64,000 nucleotides of DNA from Robertmurraya_A mangrovi. Its GTDB lineage: Bacteria > Bacillota > Bacilli > Bacillales > Cytobacillaceae. The stretch is from assembly GCF_034427655.1 (NCBI RefSeq), contig NZ_JAXOFX010000011.1:62001-126000 (forward strand). The letters run 5' to 3'. This document shows positions 50,746 through 59,420 of the stretch, one piece after another; the first letter of the stretch is position 1, and each line of letters starts with the position of its first letter. Both the position numbers and the translations under genes were made by a program. The notes under the pieces are model-generated. The model was not told the origin of the DNA and searched no databases. It saw only the letters and a program-made list of their open reading frames with translations.

Positions 50746-50896
50746 AAAAGCGCAAGCGCCTCGGTCAGCCCCGACAAGCAAATGTTCTTCAGCCCTAAAA
50801 GTCTGGTTTTCGACTTTTAGGGTTGAAGGTTATTTGACCGAGGAATAAATGGCTTTTAATTTATTCCCTCGAGGGGCTAGGCGCTGGAGCTGGACG
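50746..50896. repeat. Dispersed palindromic repeat, family 2, copy F
   Basis: About 151 bp starting AAAAGCGCAAGCGCCTCGG and ending GGCGCTGGAGCTGGAC, the same ends as copy E. The interior holds a hairpin (AGCCCTAAAAGTC paired with GACTTTTAGGGTT) and an inverted pair TTATTTGACCGAGG/CCTCGAGGGGCTAGG. It fills the region just after ponA and may act as the transcript end. Confidence 0.75.
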
Positions 50897-50956
50897 GGGA
50901 CACTCAATGTTATAGAGTTATCCACAATGCGAAGTATTTTATTCCTAAACGACAGA

Positions 50957-50983
50957 AAAGTCTAAGCCACGAGCTTAGACTTT
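50957..50983 (-). terminator. Bidirectional terminator after ponA/ypoC
   Basis: AAAGTCTAAGC pairs perfectly with GCTTAGACTTT across five bases; a seven-T run follows on the plus strand and TTTT on the minus strand. It lies between the convergent ends of ponA and ypoC. Confidence 0.88.
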
Positions 50984-50985
50984 TT

Positions 50986-51492
50986 TTATTGCTTTGCTTT
51001 ATTTATAGCCACTACTTTAAACCATTGTTTCTCCATCTCCGTCATCAATTCTACTAATTGTATAAATGAATGGTAAAGATGGGGTCTAGATAAAATAAAC
51101 TCTAATCTTTCCTTTACATTAACTGGTTTTATTGTCAATTGTTCATATTGAATAGGAGACAGACATACTGGTAATCCATTGCTCCAATGTAACAGCTGAA
51201 TAAAAAGAGCAATTCCCTGTTTCATCGGTTCAGTTACTTCCTTTGTATTCCTCATTTTAAATAACTGCTCTACTTTATCTTTAAGCAGCTTCCATTCTTC
51301 TATTAGACAAGGAATCGTCTCTTCAATTGAATTCCAGGGCTGAAGCATAGATATATTACAATAATAGGCAAGTTCATACATAAATGGTTGTTGAAAATTT
51401 ATGGCTTCTCCATCTTCTAGGTTCCAATTCAATTCTTTGTCGGGGAAAAAATAAGGATTAGAAAGTTTCTGTGGTAAAAAGAGCCTAGTCAT
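50986..51492 (-). CDS. ypoC: YpoC family protein
   Basis: A 168-residue protein, mostly helical, with conserved segments FQQPFMYELAYYCN, WNSIEETIPCLIEEW and LSRPHLYHSFIQL. It has no known catalytic motif. The nth stop codon overlaps the ypoC start by eight bases, so it is coupled to nth, as in B. subtilis (dnaD-nth-ypoC). Function unknown. Confidence 0.83.
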   Translation of the reverse strand: MTRLFLPQKLSNPYFFPDKELNWNLEDGEAINFQQPFMYELAYYCNISMLQPWNSIEETIPCLIEEWKLLKDKVEQLFKMRNTKEVTEPMKQGIALFIQLLHWSNGLPVCLSPIQYEQLTIKPVNVKERLEFILSRPHLYHSFIQLVELMTEMEKQWFKVVAINKAKQ

Positions 51493-52153
51493 TCTTACTC
51501 TTACCTTTCATTCTCTTTTTCCCTTCACGACATAGGTCCAATAGTGGACAAATTTCACATTGAGGATTTTGTGCCTTACAATGATAACGACCGAAGAAGA
51601 TTAATCGATGATGAGTTACTGACCATTCATCCTCCGGTACTTTTCTCATTAAAGCTTTCTCAACCTCTAAAACAGAATCCTTCCATCGACAGAAGGCTAG
51701 CCTCTTGCTTATTCTTTCAACGTGTGTGTCAACGGCTATAGCAGGGATATTATAGGCAACCGATACAACTACATTAGCCGTTTTTCTTCCTACCCCCGGT
51801 AATTTTGTCAACTCATCCCTATCTTTTGGTACTACACCATTATATTCATTAATTAACAACTCACAAAGTTTTTGTATATTCTTTGCTTTATTTCTATATA
51901 AACCTATTGACCTTATATCATTTTGAAGTTCTTCAATTGATACATTCAAGTAGTCTTCTGGTGTTTTATATTTTTGAAATAGATTTTTCGTTACTTTATT
52001 CACTAGAGCATCTGTACACTGAGCAGAAAGTGCTACTGCGATAACTAATTCAAACGGATTCGAATGGACAAGTTCACAATGTGCATCAGGAAACATCTCA
52101 CCCATTGTATCTAAACAAAACCTAACTTGCTCCTTATTTAACATGTAATTCAC
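51485..52153 (-). CDS. nth: Endonuclease III
   Basis: A 222-residue DNA glycosylase/AP lyase for oxidised pyrimidines. The helix-hairpin-helix and catalytic residues are in LPGVGRKTANVV (Lys, about residue 118-120) and IAVDTHVERIS (Asp, about 139). The iron-sulfur cluster ligands are four Cys in CKAQNPQCEICPLLDLC. Length matches the family (219 in B. subtilis). It is the middle gene of dnaD-nth-ypoC. Confidence 0.96.
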   Translation of the reverse strand: MNYMLNKEQVRFCLDTMGEMFPDAHCELVHSNPFELVIAVALSAQCTDALVNKVTKNLFQKYKTPEDYLNVSIEELQNDIRSIGLYRNKAKNIQKLCELLINEYNGVVPKDRDELTKLPGVGRKTANVVVSVAYNIPAIAVDTHVERISKRLAFCRWKDSVLEVEKALMRKVPEDEWSVTHHRLIFFGRYHCKAQNPQCEICPLLDLCREGKKRMKGKSKND

Positions 52154-52237
52154 CTTCTACCTAATAAATTTCTCAATAAAATTCGTCTATTAAGTGATTC
52201 TTAATATTCCTTACTATTTATAAAACTAACTGAAAAA

Positions 52238-52257
52238 AGAGAGAACAACTTCTCTCT
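52238..52257 (-). terminator. Intrinsic terminator between dnaD and nth
   Basis: AGAGAGAA pairs perfectly with TTCTCTCT around four bases; six T follow on the minus strand. It ends the dnaD transcript about 15 bases past its stop, so nth may have its own promoter. Confidence 0.75.
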
Positions 52258-52271
52258 CCACTCCTAACATA

Positions 52272-52973
52272 CTATTGTTCAAGCCAGTTGTAAAATGGGA
52301 CATTTTTTGTTTGTGGTACCTCTTCTTTCTTTTCTCTCTGTTGAGGCTGGTGCTGCCTAATTTTTCTCCCATGATTTTTAGCTTGTTCAATCGTCTTTAT
52401 TCCATTTCGTTTCCACTCAAATAAAATCCGATCAATATATCTAAAATTTAATTTACCTGAGATAACAGCTTCTCTCAATGCCGACTTAATAATGATAGGA
52501 TCATGTCTATCATCATCCATCCACATAGCTAATGATTCACATTCAAATGGAGATAATGGTCTACCAAATTCTTGTTCAAAGCAAGTATATAAATCGGTTT
52601 CTTCTTGCTGCTGTTTCTCAATATATTTATTTTTTGTATTCATTAAAAATTGTTCAATCAGTTTCTCCCAAAGTGGTTGTAATGAATATTTCTCAAATCG
52701 TATCCCATCATATGAATGTCCATCTTGAATCTCAATTAAGCCTTTTTGAACTAATCTACGAAGCATATCTGAACATTGTGTTAGTGATATTGTCATTCTT
52801 GAGGATATTTCACTTGGGGTTGGAAATTCGTTCCCTTTTTCTTGAAAGGAGAATACATGTAGTAACAGGACTAGCTCCTCTTCATTTATACCCATTTGTT
52901 TATAAAAAGTTAATAATGCACTTGGAAAAGTAATATTTCCTTCATTGAACCATTGAATTAGATTTTCCTTCAT
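52272..52973 (-). CDS. dnaD: DNA replication initiation protein DnaD
   Basis: A 233-residue primosomal protein with an N-terminal winged helix (about 1-100) for oligomerisation and a C-terminal DnaD/DnaB2 domain (about 125-210; GRPLSPFECESLAMW and SGKLNFRYIDRILFEW). The tail VPFYNWLEQ is identical to that of B. subtilis DnaD. I chose the ATG at 52973, with GAGGTG eight bases upstream; a GTG three codons earlier is too close to that site. DnaD helps load the replicative helicase. Confidence 0.94.
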   Translation of the reverse strand: MKENLIQWFNEGNITFPSALLTFYKQMGINEEELVLLLHVFSFQEKGNEFPTPSEISSRMTISLTQCSDMLRRLVQKGLIEIQDGHSYDGIRFEKYSLQPLWEKLIEQFLMNTKNKYIEKQQQEETDLYTCFEQEFGRPLSPFECESLAMWMDDDRHDPIIIKSALREAVISGKLNFRYIDRILFEWKRNGIKTIEQAKNHGRKIRQHQPQQREKKEEVPQTKNVPFYNWLEQ

Positions 52974-53177
52974 TGTGAACACACCTCAAGTACTAGTATA
53001 TCATGAAGTAGGTTTCCTAAGTAACTCGAAGCTATTACCAATAACATAACTAATTTTGAAAGAAAAAGTCAGTTTAATAGCCCAATATTATACGTTCCGA
53101 AAACTTACAAGCAATACAAAGCGGAAAGCCCACCAATAGGACATTCCGCTCGCTCAATTCACGTATAAAATCCGAAA

Positions 53178-54368
53178 TTATTTCATTTTACTTACAACAA
53201 ATTGATGCATTCTCTCAACAGCTGCTTCTAATTGCTCTAACGAAGTGGCATAGGATAGTCGGATATTGTCTGGTGTACCGAAGCCGGAACCCGGGATAAC
53301 AGCTACTAATGCTTCTTCTAATAAGCCTTCAACAAATTGGTCGACATTTTCATAACCGGATAAGTTTGCAGCTTCTTTAACATTTGGATAAAAATAGAAT
53401 GCCCCTTGTGGTTTAACGCAAGAAAAACCAGGGATAGCAACTAGTTTATCATAAATAATATTTAATCTTTCTTCAAAAGCTACTCTCATCTGTTCTACAG
53501 GTTCTTGAGTTCCAGAATAGGCTGCAATGGTAGCAAATTGTGCAGTAGTCGTTGGATTAGATGTACTATGACTAGCAAGATTTGTCATTGCCTCAATGAT
53601 TTCTTTATTTCCTGCAGCGTAACCAATTCTCCACCCAGTCATCGAATGTGATTTAGATACACCATTGATTATAATGGTTTGTTCTTTTAATTCAGGAGAC
53701 AACTGAGCAATGGAAACATGCTTATGCTCTCCATAAACAAGTTTTTCATAAATTTCATCAGAGACAATTAGGATTCCTTTTTCAAGACATACTTTACCTA
53801 GAGCTAATAATTCATCTTCTGTATAAAGCATACCTGTAGGATTACTTGGTGAATTGATAATTACTGCTTTAGTACGCTCAGTAATAGCACCAGCTAATTG
53901 TTCGGGTGTGATCTTAAAATCATTTTTCTCTAGTCCATCAATGTAAACAGGTACACCGTCTGCTAGTTTTACTTGCTCAGGGTAACTTACCCAGTAAGGT
54001 GTTGGGATAATAACTTCATCCCCTTCGTTTAAAATTACCTGAAATAAAGTATAAAGGGCATGCTTTGCTCCGTTTGCTACAAGGATTTCTTTTGCACTAT
54101 AGTCAATACCTTGATCTCTTTTGAATTTTTCAGCTATTTCTTTAATCAATGTTGGCAGACCAGCTGAAGGAGTATATTTCGTTTGTCCTTCATTCATAGA
54201 AGCCGCCGCAGCATCTAGAATATGTTGTGGTGTATTAAAATCAGGTTCTCCCGCTCCTAAGCCAATGATATCGTGGCCTTGTGCTTTCAATTCCTTTGCT
54301 TTTGCTGTAATAGCTAAAGTTGATGAAGGAGTTAGAGCTTTAACTCTTTCTGCTAACTGATTTTTCAT
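53178..54368 (-). CDS. aspB: Aspartate aminotransferase
   Basis: A 396-residue class I PLP enzyme that interconverts aspartate and 2-oxoglutarate with oxaloacetate and glutamate. The N-terminus has GLGAGEPDFNTP (about 39-50), the PLP-binding lysine is in NGVSKSHSMTGWRIGYAAG (about 233), and YATSLEQLEAAVER is near the end. The ATG at 54368 follows GGGGG by about eight bases; an upstream in-frame TTG overlaps the ribosome site. In B. subtilis asnS follows aspB, but here dnaD follows directly. Confidence 0.95.
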   Translation of the reverse strand: MKNQLAERVKALTPSSTLAITAKAKELKAQGHDIIGLGAGEPDFNTPQHILDAAAASMNEGQTKYTPSAGLPTLIKEIAEKFKRDQGIDYSAKEILVANGAKHALYTLFQVILNEGDEVIIPTPYWVSYPEQVKLADGVPVYIDGLEKNDFKITPEQLAGAITERTKAVIINSPSNPTGMLYTEDELLALGKVCLEKGILIVSDEIYEKLVYGEHKHVSIAQLSPELKEQTIIINGVSKSHSMTGWRIGYAAGNKEIIEAMTNLASHSTSNPTTTAQFATIAAYSGTQEPVEQMRVAFEERLNIIYDKLVAIPGFSCVKPQGAFYFYPNVKEAANLSGYENVDQFVEGLLEEALVAVIPGSGFGTPDNIRLSYATSLEQLEAAVERMHQFVVSKMK

Positions 54369-54397
54369 ATAAGTTGCCCCCAAATTATATTAATAAC

Positions 54398-54871
54398 TTA
54401 TAAATTTTGAATATCCTTAAGCATTTCCCCAGACTCAAAATGAACCCAGTAGTAGTTAATTAAATTATTTTCTGTTTTGTAATAAATCTCCCATAAAGGT
54501 ACTTGGTTTTCCATACCTAAACGTACGGATAAAACCTCCTGAGGGTCTTTTTCATTATAAAGCTTTTGAAGTGCTTCTTTTTTTGTTATCCCATCTTCTT
54601 CTTTTTTTACAAGTATCTTCCCTTCCTTTTCAGGAATCCAAACGATTATTTTCTCCCCCTTATCATTGTTTCCTTTTAAAACATAATAAGAGGTAGAGCC
54701 ATTATAAACGTTAAAATCATTATATGAGACAAGTGAAGTATGTTCCAAGGCTATTTGCTCAGCTTTTCGCTCTGCAACTTTTAAAGGCTTCGTTGCATTT
54801 AAGTAAACATTTATGGAAAGGCCGATCATTATGACAACAAGTATACTGATTATAACAATCCATTTTTTCAA
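54398..54871 (-). CDS. ypmB: YpmB family membrane protein (DUF5590)
   Basis: A 157-residue protein with one N-terminal helix (KKWIVIISILVVIMIGLSI) and an extracytoplasmic domain with two PepSY-like repeats, such as AERKAEQIALEHT and ITKKEALQKLYNEK. PepSY-like domains often bind peptides or proteases, but the function is unknown. It starts at TTG 54871 with a GTGGTG site about eight bases upstream. It follows ypmA and precedes aspB, the B. subtilis order. Confidence 0.87.
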   Translation of the reverse strand: MKKWIVIISILVVIMIGLSINVYLNATKPLKVAERKAEQIALEHTSLVSYNDFNVYNGSTSYYVLKGNNDKGEKIIVWIPEKEGKILVKKEEDGITKKEALQKLYNEKDPQEVLSVRLGMENQVPLWEIYYKTENNLINYYWVHFESGEMLKDIQNL

Positions 54872-54885
54872 GAATTATACACCAC

Positions 54886-55056
54886 TTATGTACGATATAT
54901 TGTAAAAACTGCTTTTTCTTGATCTTCTTTGTCCAGTGCTAAACCAAACATTAAGTCTCTATGTTTCAATGATCGATTCAAAACATCAACCACTTTATAT
55001 AAGTCAGGACTATTTTTAATAGTAACTGTTGAAATCACTTCAATCTTGCTTTCCAC
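54886..55056 (-). CDS. ypmA: YpmA family protein (DUF4264)
   Basis: A 56-residue soluble protein from a GTG start with AAGGAGG close upstream. It reads MESKIEVISTVTIKNSPDLY at the start and ends EKAVFTIYRT; the length and order (ypmA-ypmB-aspB) are those of B. subtilis YpmA. It has a beta-alpha-beta look and no known function. YpmB starts 14 bases after its stop, so the pair is probably co-transcribed. Confidence 0.83.
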   Translation of the reverse strand: MESKIEVISTVTIKNSPDLYKVVDVLNRSLKHRDLMFGLALDKEDQEKAVFTIYRT

Positions 55057-55225
55057 GATAAATCCTCCTTAATAATCTCTACAATATTTGTTAGTTATAG
55101 GTTCACTGTATGAGGTTACAATAAATATAAGTAACATTAAGAATTCTTAACGAATATTATAACAGTTAATTCTAGATTAATTAACCATTTTGAACATAAA
55201 ATCTTTCTGTCCACACACACATGTT

Positions 55226-55252
55226 GCCGTGCTATCTTAGCACGGCTTTTTT
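55226..55252 (+). terminator. Plus-strand intrinsic terminator with no gene upstream
   Basis: GCCGTGCT pairs perfectly with AGCACGGC across a five-base loop and is followed by six T on the plus strand. All coding genes for several kilobases on either side are on the minus strand, so this terminator has no obvious client (see findings). Confidence 0.8.
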
Positions 55253-55287
55253 AGAGACTTATTCGAATGAACGATTAGGGGTTAGTT

Positions 55288-56133
55288 TTAGTTTAGTTCA
55301 CCATTATTAGAAATCGTAATCACTTCATAATTAACATCAGTAAATTTCATAGTTACCGTACCATGCTTTTTTGTGTAGTAAACGTCAATCCATGCTGCTT
55401 GAAGACTTTTAAAAAGATCAGAGCTTGGTTTCACTATTTTTGAATGAAATACAATCGCTATTTGCGGGTCAATATGCTTAATTAATTCATCAGTTATAAC
55501 GTTCTCTCTTGCAAAATCAGCAATTTTTACAATGTTTACATCTGCTAATTGCTGTGTTAATAACTTTGTCATCGCCCTATCACTAGAAGAGGTCATAATA
55601 AGGAGTCGATGCCTTAAAAATTGAATGGATAAATCCATTCCTTCATTTTCCCCATTACCTTCAAATAAAACTTCAGTATTTAACCCTGGAAGTATTTGTT
55701 GTTTTGTACCGCTCGACCAGATATGGTAACTTACATCCTCATCTTTATTTAAAAACGTTTCAAAATGTTTGATGGTTGATCCTCCAGCAATCATTTGCTT
55801 TACATCATAATTTTGAAGCACCCAAGATAAATTTTCACTATTTGCAGCTACATTTGTTAAGATAACAGTGGAGATCTTGTTTACATTGTATAATTCAAAT
55901 AACTTCCTTAATTCTTCTTCAGTTCCACTACCACCTGTGTTTATAAGAATGTTTTCACCATTTGAGTGTTGGATTAATATGGATTCGCCGTTTGAAAGAG
56001 ATAAAAAAGTGACTGCTAGCTCATTGGTTTTTAAATTCAAATCAATTTTCTCTACTTCAACAGGGACAGATGAGTTTGATGGAATATAATACCAGTTTGT
56101 AAAAGAAAGCAACAGAGCGAACAACACCTTCAT
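55288..56133 (-). CDS. Degenerate metallo-beta-lactamase-fold protein, ComEC-C-terminal-like
   Basis: A 281-residue protein with an N-terminal hydrophobic segment (MKVLFALLLSFTNWYYIP) that looks like a signal peptide or anchor. From about residue 45 it follows the beta-lactamase-fold domain of ComEC/Rec2: VTFLSLSNGESILIQ, ILINTGGSGTEEEL and then TVILTNVAANSENL. In active enzymes that last segment carries THPHADH-type ligands; here the His and Asp are gone. It is therefore probably not a metal hydrolase. It lies between ypmA and dinG, where B. subtilis has no such gene. Family assignment is by pattern, not by alignment. Confidence 0.7.
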   Translation of the reverse strand: MKVLFALLLSFTNWYYIPSNSSVPVEVEKIDLNLKTNELAVTFLSLSNGESILIQHSNGENILINTGGSGTEEELRKLFELYNVNKISTVILTNVAANSENLSWVLQNYDVKQMIAGGSTIKHFETFLNKDEDVSYHIWSSGTKQQILPGLNTEVLFEGNGENEGMDLSIQFLRHRLLIMTSSSDRAMTKLLTQQLADVNIVKIADFARENVITDELIKHIDPQIAIVFHSKIVKPSSDLFKSLQAAWIDVYYTKKHGTVTMKFTDVNYEVITISNNGELN

Positions 56134-56234
56134 ATTAATTCCTCCTATACATCTATATAGAATGTGTTATTCGCAAAAATTTTATCCTATTTCAATCTCG
56201 TTTACCCTCTCTTTACTTAGAAAAAATCCTTTTA

Positions 56235-59036
56235 CTAAAGCCAAGTTTCAATTGTATCAACAATTTCTGTTATATCTTTTTGACTAACAGATACTGGAGG
56301 TATAGATTTTAGAAATGCCTTTCCATAACGTGTAGATATAATTCTTTTATCAAACACAAAAACAAACCCACGATCGGAACCTGTTCGGATCAGCCTTCCG
56401 AAACCTTGTTTAAAACGAATGACAGCTTCTGGTACGGAGTAATCATTAAACGGATTTCTACCTTTTTGTTTCACTTTTTCACATTTAGCTTCTGCTAATG
56501 GATCATCTGGAGGAGTAAAAGGAAGTCTAACTATTATTAAGCAAGATAAATCCTCACCAGGTATGTCCACACCCTCCCAAAAACTACTTGTGCCAAGAAG
56601 AATGGCTTTATCAAAACGTTGAAAATTTCTCGTTAGCCTTGTTCGACTTCCACCCGATATTCCTTGGGCAATAATTGCAAAGTCTTCAAGTAGTCCACTA
56701 TCTTTCATTAACTCATATGTTTTTTTTAGCATGTCATGGGAGGTAAAAAGAATTAGCATTCTCCCTTTTGTTGCTTCTGCAATAGCAATAATATGATCCG
56801 TTATGGCTATGACATAGTCATTTAGCGGAACTGAATTGATCTCCGGCAAATCATTCGGGATAATTAATTTTACTTGCTCCTCATAATTAAAGGGAGATTC
56901 TATTTGTTCTAAATGACAATTATCAGAATGTAACCCTAGCTCTTCAAGCATATATTCAAAGGACTGATTAACAGACAATGTAGCAGATGTAATCACTACA
57001 CTTTTCTTTTGTTCAAAGAATTGCTCTGTTAAGTAACTTGATATAGAAACTGGCTGAGAATAAATGGTAGTTGCATTTTGAGCAGCCCGTACATCCATTT
57101 CAACCCATGTTACTTGCTCAGTAGAAGGTTGCAATAGGATACCTTTAATCGTACCCATTGTCTGTATGATTTCTTCCTTATAGCTTATTAACTCCTCCAC
57201 TAACCTTTTTTGATCCTCTTTGAGTGAGTCAGTTAAATCTTTAAGCTTAGTTACACTTTGGTCAAGGTATTGTTCTAAATCTTTTAATAAAAAGTAAAAT
57301 CTTTCTCCATTAACAATGACTGATTTCCATTCTTTAAGACTTTCTTGCTCCACTACTCGACAACTGATGCGATGGAATGAAGATTTCCTTGCTTTTTTCT
57401 TGGCAAAAATGCCGATGGTTTTAAATAATTCATCCATTTCAAAAGTCAATTCATTATAAAGTCGATTAACCTCAAAGGAATGTAAAAGCTCTCCTTTCTG
57501 GTCTAATCCAGTCTCCTTTATTAAATGATCTAAATGATATTGGTGCTGTCTTTGTTCTGGTAACCCAAATTGACTTAGCAATAACCTTATTGATAAGTAG
57601 TCTAATGTTTGACCAAAAAATTTACCTGCCGCTTTCTCAAGGTGATGTCCTTCATCAATAATGGCATAGTGATATTTAGGGAGTATAGGGTGTTCAGCAA
57701 CTATATCTGTCAGTAAAAGTGAATGATTGGTAATGATTAAATCTGCCTTTTGTGCATCATGCCTTGCCCTTAAATAGAAATCATAGGAAATCCATGACTT
57801 ATTCTGCATAAAGACCGTTTCATCGTGCTTAATTCTATTCCAATACAGCATGCCACCACTTGAAAGATTTAGTTCATCAAAGTCTCCTGTTTCCGTCTCT
57901 AGTAACCAAACAAGGATTTGCATTTTTGTTAAGCTTGAGTCATAGTTATCATCTTCATCCAATAATGACTGTTCAAATTTTGCTAGACTCAAATAATGAT
58001 TTCTACCCTTTAGTAAAACAGTTCTTAAATTAAATGGTAACATTTTTTGTAGAACTGGTATTTCTTTTGATTGCAACTGCTCTTGAAGTTGAATTGTATA
58101 TGTACTAATAACAACAGGTTCCTGTTTTTCCTTAGCAGTATTGGCTGCTGGTAATAGATAAGCTAATGACTTCCCAACTCCTGTCCCTGCTTCAATAAGA
58201 GCATGCCGTTCTTTTTGAAATGAATGATAAATAGAATCCATCATTTGAAATTGAGCATTTCTCTTTTCATAGGTAGGAAGTGCAGATTGAATCAGTTTTT
58301 CTTTTTCTTCCTCACTTATTGGGAAAGAGGCTAGTCCTGCCTCTTCTAAATCATTGATTGAATGAAACCTTTTTATAGCTATTCCTCTATGTATTTGAAG
58401 TTCTGAAGAAAGTTCTTCAATTGTACTTTCTCTTGTAAGGACATATTCATCCAGCAAGAGTGAAATATCACTTTTTAAACCTCCTGAGAGCTTTAGAAGC
58501 TGACGTAAAGTGGTCCCTGGTAGTGCATTTAAGCGTTCTAACATATTCAATAATAATTCAGCCGTAACAAGAGCGTCACTATCAGCCTGATGTGGACGAT
58601 CATGGTCTAAGCCTTCTCTATAAGCAAGATCATTAAGCTTATAACTATCGGCTGTTGGTAACAAAATTCTAGCTAGTTCTACTGTATCTAATACAGGACC
58701 ATAAAAACCTTCGTACCCAGCTTCTGTAATCTCTTCTTGGAGGAAAGATAAGTCAAATAAGACATTATGAGCAACAAAATAAGAACCATCTAATAATGTT
58801 AATACTTTTGGAGCTAACTCAGAGAACAATGGTGCATCCTCAACCATATCATCTGTAATACCTGTTAATTCTTCTATAAATGGTGGGATACTTTGTTCAG
58901 GGTTAACATAGGAAGAAAATTGTTCAACAATCTTTCCGTTCTCAACAACTACCGCGGCAAGCTGTATAATTTTATCTCCTCTTTTTGAAGAGTTCCCTGT
59001 CGTTTCTAGATCCACAACAACAAATTTAGTACTCAT
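56235..59036 (-). CDS. dinG: DinG: DnaQ-like exonuclease fused to a superfamily 2 helicase
   Basis: A 933-residue protein. The N-terminal DnaQ-type exonuclease domain (about 1-170) retains the DEDDh residues: VDLETTG, NVLFDLSFL and HQADSDALV. The helicase core has Walker A GTGVGKS (about 280), DEGHH (about 455) and RFKQGFGRLIR (about 885). Unlike E. coli DinG there is no four-Cys cluster in the expected place, which agrees with the Firmicute form that is described mainly as a 3'-5' exonuclease. It lies directly ahead of the pan operon, as in B. subtilis. Confidence 0.93.
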   Translation of the reverse strand: MSTKFVVVDLETTGNSSKRGDKIIQLAAVVVENGKIVEQFSSYVNPEQSIPPFIEELTGITDDMVEDAPLFSELAPKVLTLLDGSYFVAHNVLFDLSFLQEEITEAGYEGFYGPVLDTVELARILLPTADSYKLNDLAYREGLDHDRPHQADSDALVTAELLLNMLERLNALPGTTLRQLLKLSGGLKSDISLLLDEYVLTRESTIEELSSELQIHRGIAIKRFHSINDLEEAGLASFPISEEEKEKLIQSALPTYEKRNAQFQMMDSIYHSFQKERHALIEAGTGVGKSLAYLLPAANTAKEKQEPVVISTYTIQLQEQLQSKEIPVLQKMLPFNLRTVLLKGRNHYLSLAKFEQSLLDEDDNYDSSLTKMQILVWLLETETGDFDELNLSSGGMLYWNRIKHDETVFMQNKSWISYDFYLRARHDAQKADLIITNHSLLLTDIVAEHPILPKYHYAIIDEGHHLEKAAGKFFGQTLDYLSIRLLLSQFGLPEQRQHQYHLDHLIKETGLDQKGELLHSFEVNRLYNELTFEMDELFKTIGIFAKKKARKSSFHRISCRVVEQESLKEWKSVIVNGERFYFLLKDLEQYLDQSVTKLKDLTDSLKEDQKRLVEELISYKEEIIQTMGTIKGILLQPSTEQVTWVEMDVRAAQNATTIYSQPVSISSYLTEQFFEQKKSVVITSATLSVNQSFEYMLEELGLHSDNCHLEQIESPFNYEEQVKLIIPNDLPEINSVPLNDYVIAITDHIIAIAEATKGRMLILFTSHDMLKKTYELMKDSGLLEDFAIIAQGISGGSRTRLTRNFQRFDKAILLGTSSFWEGVDIPGEDLSCLIIVRLPFTPPDDPLAEAKCEKVKQKGRNPFNDYSVPEAVIRFKQGFGRLIRTGSDRGFVFVFDKRIISTRYGKAFLKSIPPVSVSQKDITEIVDTIETWL

Positions 59037-59130
59037 TTAATACACCTCGAACATTCAGTCAATCAAACGGTAACATAAAAACGATAAAAGAAAAAGCTTA
59101 ATCCCTTCCTATTGTTACTTTTCTTCCACA

Positions 59131-59162
59131 TTTAACTAGATATTATTCAATATCTAGTTAAA
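59131..59162. repeat. Perfect 14-bp inverted repeat upstream of dinG
   Basis: TTTAACTAGATATT and AATATCTAGTTAAA are exact reverse complements separated by ATTC. It is AT-rich, has no T-run after it, and lies in the 384-bp gap between dinG and panD, beside family 1 copy D. An operator or a structured RNA element is possible. Confidence 0.65.
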
Positions 59163-59198
59163 TGGGGCTTATTACTGAAAACTAATTCTAGTATTCTT

Positions 59199-59332
59199 GT
59201 CCGTTGATTTCCGGTCCAGGCACTTGCTTTCCGCGGGGAGGAAGTCAAGCCTCCTCGACGTGCCGTCTGTGGGGTCTCGACCTTTCCTCTACTTCCCGCT
59301 GGAGTCAAGTGCCTTCCCCTCCAATCAACTCC
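59199..59332. repeat. Dispersed palindromic repeat, family 1, copy D
   Basis: A 134-bp copy in the same orientation as copy A, with a few substitutions, for example CCGGTCC at the left where copy A has CCGCTCC. It sits in the 384-bp gap between dinG and panD; the rest of that gap holds the 14-bp inverted repeat and the panD terminator, and no gene. Confidence 0.85.
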
Positions 59333-59348
59333 GTGCTCTATACAAAAT

Positions 59349-59398
59349 AGAAAAGGAAGTGGAGAAAAAATCATACGTTTTCCTTCACTTCCTTTATT
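59349..59398 (-). terminator. Intrinsic terminator of the panBCD operon
   Basis: AAAGGAAGTG pairs with CACTTCCTTT, extended inward by GAGAAAA/TTTTCCT, and T-runs follow. It lies about 25 bases after the panD stop. Confidence 0.8.
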
Positions 59399-59420
59399 TT
59401 AGCATCTCTTTTGGAAATCC

